Source: a bacterium (GTDB lineage: Bacteria; Desulfobacterota; DSWW01). From it: 47,625 nucleotides of DNA. Every line of letters begins with the position of its first letter. Position 1 is the first letter of the stretch. The notes under the pieces are model-generated. The model was not told the DNA's origin, made no database searches, and saw only the letters and a program-made list of their open reading frames with translations. The DNA lies in NCBI GenBank assembly GCA_028277985.1, contig JANQFG010000004.1:1-47625 (forward strand). The letters run 5' to 3'. Made by a program: the position numbers and the translations under genes. Positions 47,613 to 47,625 of this stretch are shown here, piece after piece.

Positions 47613-47625
47613 ACACGTCTCCTTC

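Noticed and set aside
1..47625. CRISPR arrays, tRNA, rRNA, intact insertion sequences, replication origin
   Set aside because: No regularly spaced repeats, cloverleaf-like or rRNA-like sequences, or transposase genes were recognised on either strand.

Overview
The window is 47.6 kb of GC-rich bacterial DNA. Genes are dense, short spacings and 4-base ATGA overlaps are common, and GTG or TTG starts recur. The content points to an anaerobic Desulfobacterota (deltaproteobacterial) lineage: a tungsten/molybdenum AOR-family oxidoreductase with an iron-sulfur partner, a corrinoid methyltransferase pair, a nap cluster in the napM-A-D-G-H order known from Desulfovibrio desulfuricans, an NrfD-type membrane module and many multihaem cytochromes. 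The assignment is an inference from gene content; no rRNA or tRNA gene was seen.

Layout. (1) Positions 1-7100, minus strand: a Tat-signal 4x[4Fe-4S] protein, an AOR-family enzyme, a 115-residue orphan protein, an aminoglycoside-phosphotransferase-fold protein with its DUF6285 companion, a SnoaL-like protein and a YtcJ-type amidohydrolase cut by the window edge. (2) 7101-10240, minus strand: corrinoid protein, UroD-type methyltransferase, TetR regulator and a carboxymuconolactone-decarboxylase-family protein, headed by a perfect 16-bp palindrome that is a likely TetR operator. (3) 10241-13700: a mostly non-coding AT-rich stretch, an alpha/beta hydrolase flanked by REP-like GGGACAGCCAC repeats, then an SDR and an Old Yellow Enzyme homologue. 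(4) 13915-17564, plus strand: DAHP synthase, a hotdog thioesterase, and a ribulose-monophosphate pair made of 6-phospho-3-hexuloisomerase and a hexulose-6-phosphate synthase fused to an RraA-like domain. (5) 17605-20751: a DUF2845 protein, a zinc-ribbon/M48 membrane peptidase and a hypothetical protein.

(6) 20801-32389, minus strand, is the most striking block. An outer-membrane porin is followed by an octahaem HAO-family cytochrome, a membrane-anchored tetrahaem cytochrome, a Tat-exported ferredoxin, an NrfD-family quinone-interacting protein and a HEAT-repeat protein. Then come napM, napA, a strong terminator, napD, napG and napH. It reads as a periplasmic nitrogen-oxide respiration or assimilation chain in which NapA makes nitrite and the HAO-like protein processes nitrite or hydroxylamine, with two different quinol-side modules. 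A perfect TTGAC-N4-GTCAA dyad of CRP/FNR type sits upstream.

(7) 32569-39446, plus strand: cupin, VOC protein, a small HTH-like protein, a higBA toxin-antitoxin pair with its own consensus promoter, a PilB/GspE-type ATPase, a hybrid histidine kinase followed by a decayed receiver-domain remnant, and a small membrane protein. (8) 39468-44568, minus strand: a catabolic-looking cluster with an acyl-CoA mutase-like protein that lacks the usual catalytic residues, a crotonase, a DUF2889 protein, an AttH/CrtC-like protein and a phosphotriesterase-family lactonase. (9) 44691-47612: a probable lipoprotein, a tiny Cys-rich lipoprotein, two PlsC-type acyltransferases and a small membrane protein.
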